Assembly (NCBI GenBank): GCA_946886545.1
Contig: CAMPIU010000162.1
Location: 1 to 6,940 of the forward strand
Reading direction: 5' to 3'
Source of the DNA: an uncultured Flavobacteriales bacterium
GTDB taxonomy: Bacteria > Bacteroidota > Bacteroidia > Flavobacteriales > Crocinitomicaceae
Length of the DNA: 6,940 nucleotides
Below, one piece after another: positions 6,522-6,940 of the stretch. The stretch's first letter is position 1. Each line of letters begins with the position of its first letter. Position numbers and translations under genes: made by a program. Under the pieces are notes generated by a model that was not told where the DNA came from, ran no database searches, and was given only the letters and a program-made list of their open reading frames with translations.

Positions 6522-6940
6522 AGTTCAATAAGTTTATAAATGATTCAAGTGAATCACAAGTTAAATCAGCCGTTTCATGCTCTAAAACACCTTCGTGTTT
6601 TATAAACACGGTTTTCATTCCAAGTTTCCTGCCAAACTCAATGTCCGAATCCGAATCACCTACCATAATAGATTTGTGAAAATCAATTATTGGAAATTCC
6701 TGTTTCGCTAAGATGGCCATTCCTGTATTTGGTTTTCTTAAAGGCGAATTCTCGGAAGCCAGATTCGGAGCAAAATAATAGCGGTCAATCTGCGCCTTTT
6801 CAACTTCCAATAATTCACTGCAATAACTGTGAATTTCAGAAAGGTTACGCTCAGTCATGATCCCTTTACCGATTCCTTGTTGATTCGTAACTACGAAAAC
6901 ATGTGAAAAAAGCTTATTTGCCTTTGCAATGGACTTGGCA
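6511..6940 (-). CDS. HAD-IIIA family sugar-phosphate phosphatase, GmhB/HisB-N-like (5' partial)
   Basis: The frame is open from the window edge to TAG at 6513-6511, giving 142 visible residues. The ATG at 6858 is internal, because the codons before it encode VFVVTNQQGIGKG, the conserved HAD motif II region of this class. Motif III is the lysine in LRKPNTGM, and motif IV is MVGDSDSDIEFGRKLGMKTVFI, with the Asp residues that bind Mg2+. The nucleophile motif (DxDGT-like) and about 30-45 residues lie beyond the edge. The order matches D-glycero-D-manno-heptose 1,7-bisphosphate 7-phosphatase and the histidinol-phosphatase domain of HisB. However, the Cys/His zinc loop those usually carry before RKP is absent: the stretch YYFAPNLASENSP has no Cys or His. 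Substrate is therefore uncertain; a cytoplasmic phosphatase acting on a sugar phosphate or related metabolite is the safe call. It is the first visible gene of a likely transcript with the MORN gene. Confidence 0.82.
   Translation of the reverse strand, partial: AKSIAKANKLFSHVFVVTNQQGIGKGIMTERNLSEIHSYCSELLEVEKAQIDRYYFAPNLASENSPLRKPNTGMAILAKQEFPIIDFHKSIMVGDSDSDIEFGRKLGMKTVFIKHEGVLEHETADLTCDSLESFINLLNYDI

Overview
The window looks like chromosomal DNA from a Bacteroidota bacterium, probably a flavobacterium (Flavobacteriales). The reasons are: one fused SecDF protein of about 1000 residues; a GIY-YIG-type exonuclease tail of the kind common in that phylum; MORN-variant and lipoprotein genes typical of flavobacteria; A/T-rich start regions without Shine-Dalgarno sequences; and exact matches to the Bacteroidota -7 promoter box TAnnTTTG upstream of several genes. 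The base composition is AT-rich. Genus cannot be fixed from the sequence; a Fluviicola/Crocinitomicaceae-like source is only a guess.

Layout. The left edge (1-278, + strand) holds the C-terminal end of a DnaQ/GIY-YIG-type exonuclease gene. All other genes run leftward on the - strand, so the exonuclease is convergent with them. Positions 279-540 between the two directions hold an imperfect hairpin repeat (287-337), a possible unannotated 22-residue membrane peptide gene (358-426) with its own promoter-like box, and a clear intrinsic terminator for secDF (491-524). secDF fills 541-3555 and has a consensus promoter just upstream. Then come a short intergenic stretch without a convincing gene, a terminator (3791-3813), and a family 2 glycosyltransferase (3833-4849) with a 149-base leader containing a promoter-like box and an inverted repeat. 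The right third holds three codirectional genes: a HAD-IIIA phosphatase cut by the window edge (6511-6940), a MORN-variant repeat secreted protein overlapping it by 11 bases (5760-6521), and an uncharacterised lipoprotein (4999-5691).

How the genes relate. SecDF uses the proton-motive force to help SecYEG move proteins across the inner membrane; the secreted MORN protein and the lipoprotein are plausible Sec clients, but that is true of any exported protein. The HAD phosphatase resembles sugar-phosphate phosphatases of the heptose/histidinol type, and the glycosyltransferase could act in surface polysaccharide synthesis, but they are separated by two genes and no pathway link is shown. The window is mostly ordinary core-genome material. 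There is no mobile element, CRISPR array, RNA gene or defence system that I can support. The most novel item is the tiny hydrophobic ORF downstream of secDF.
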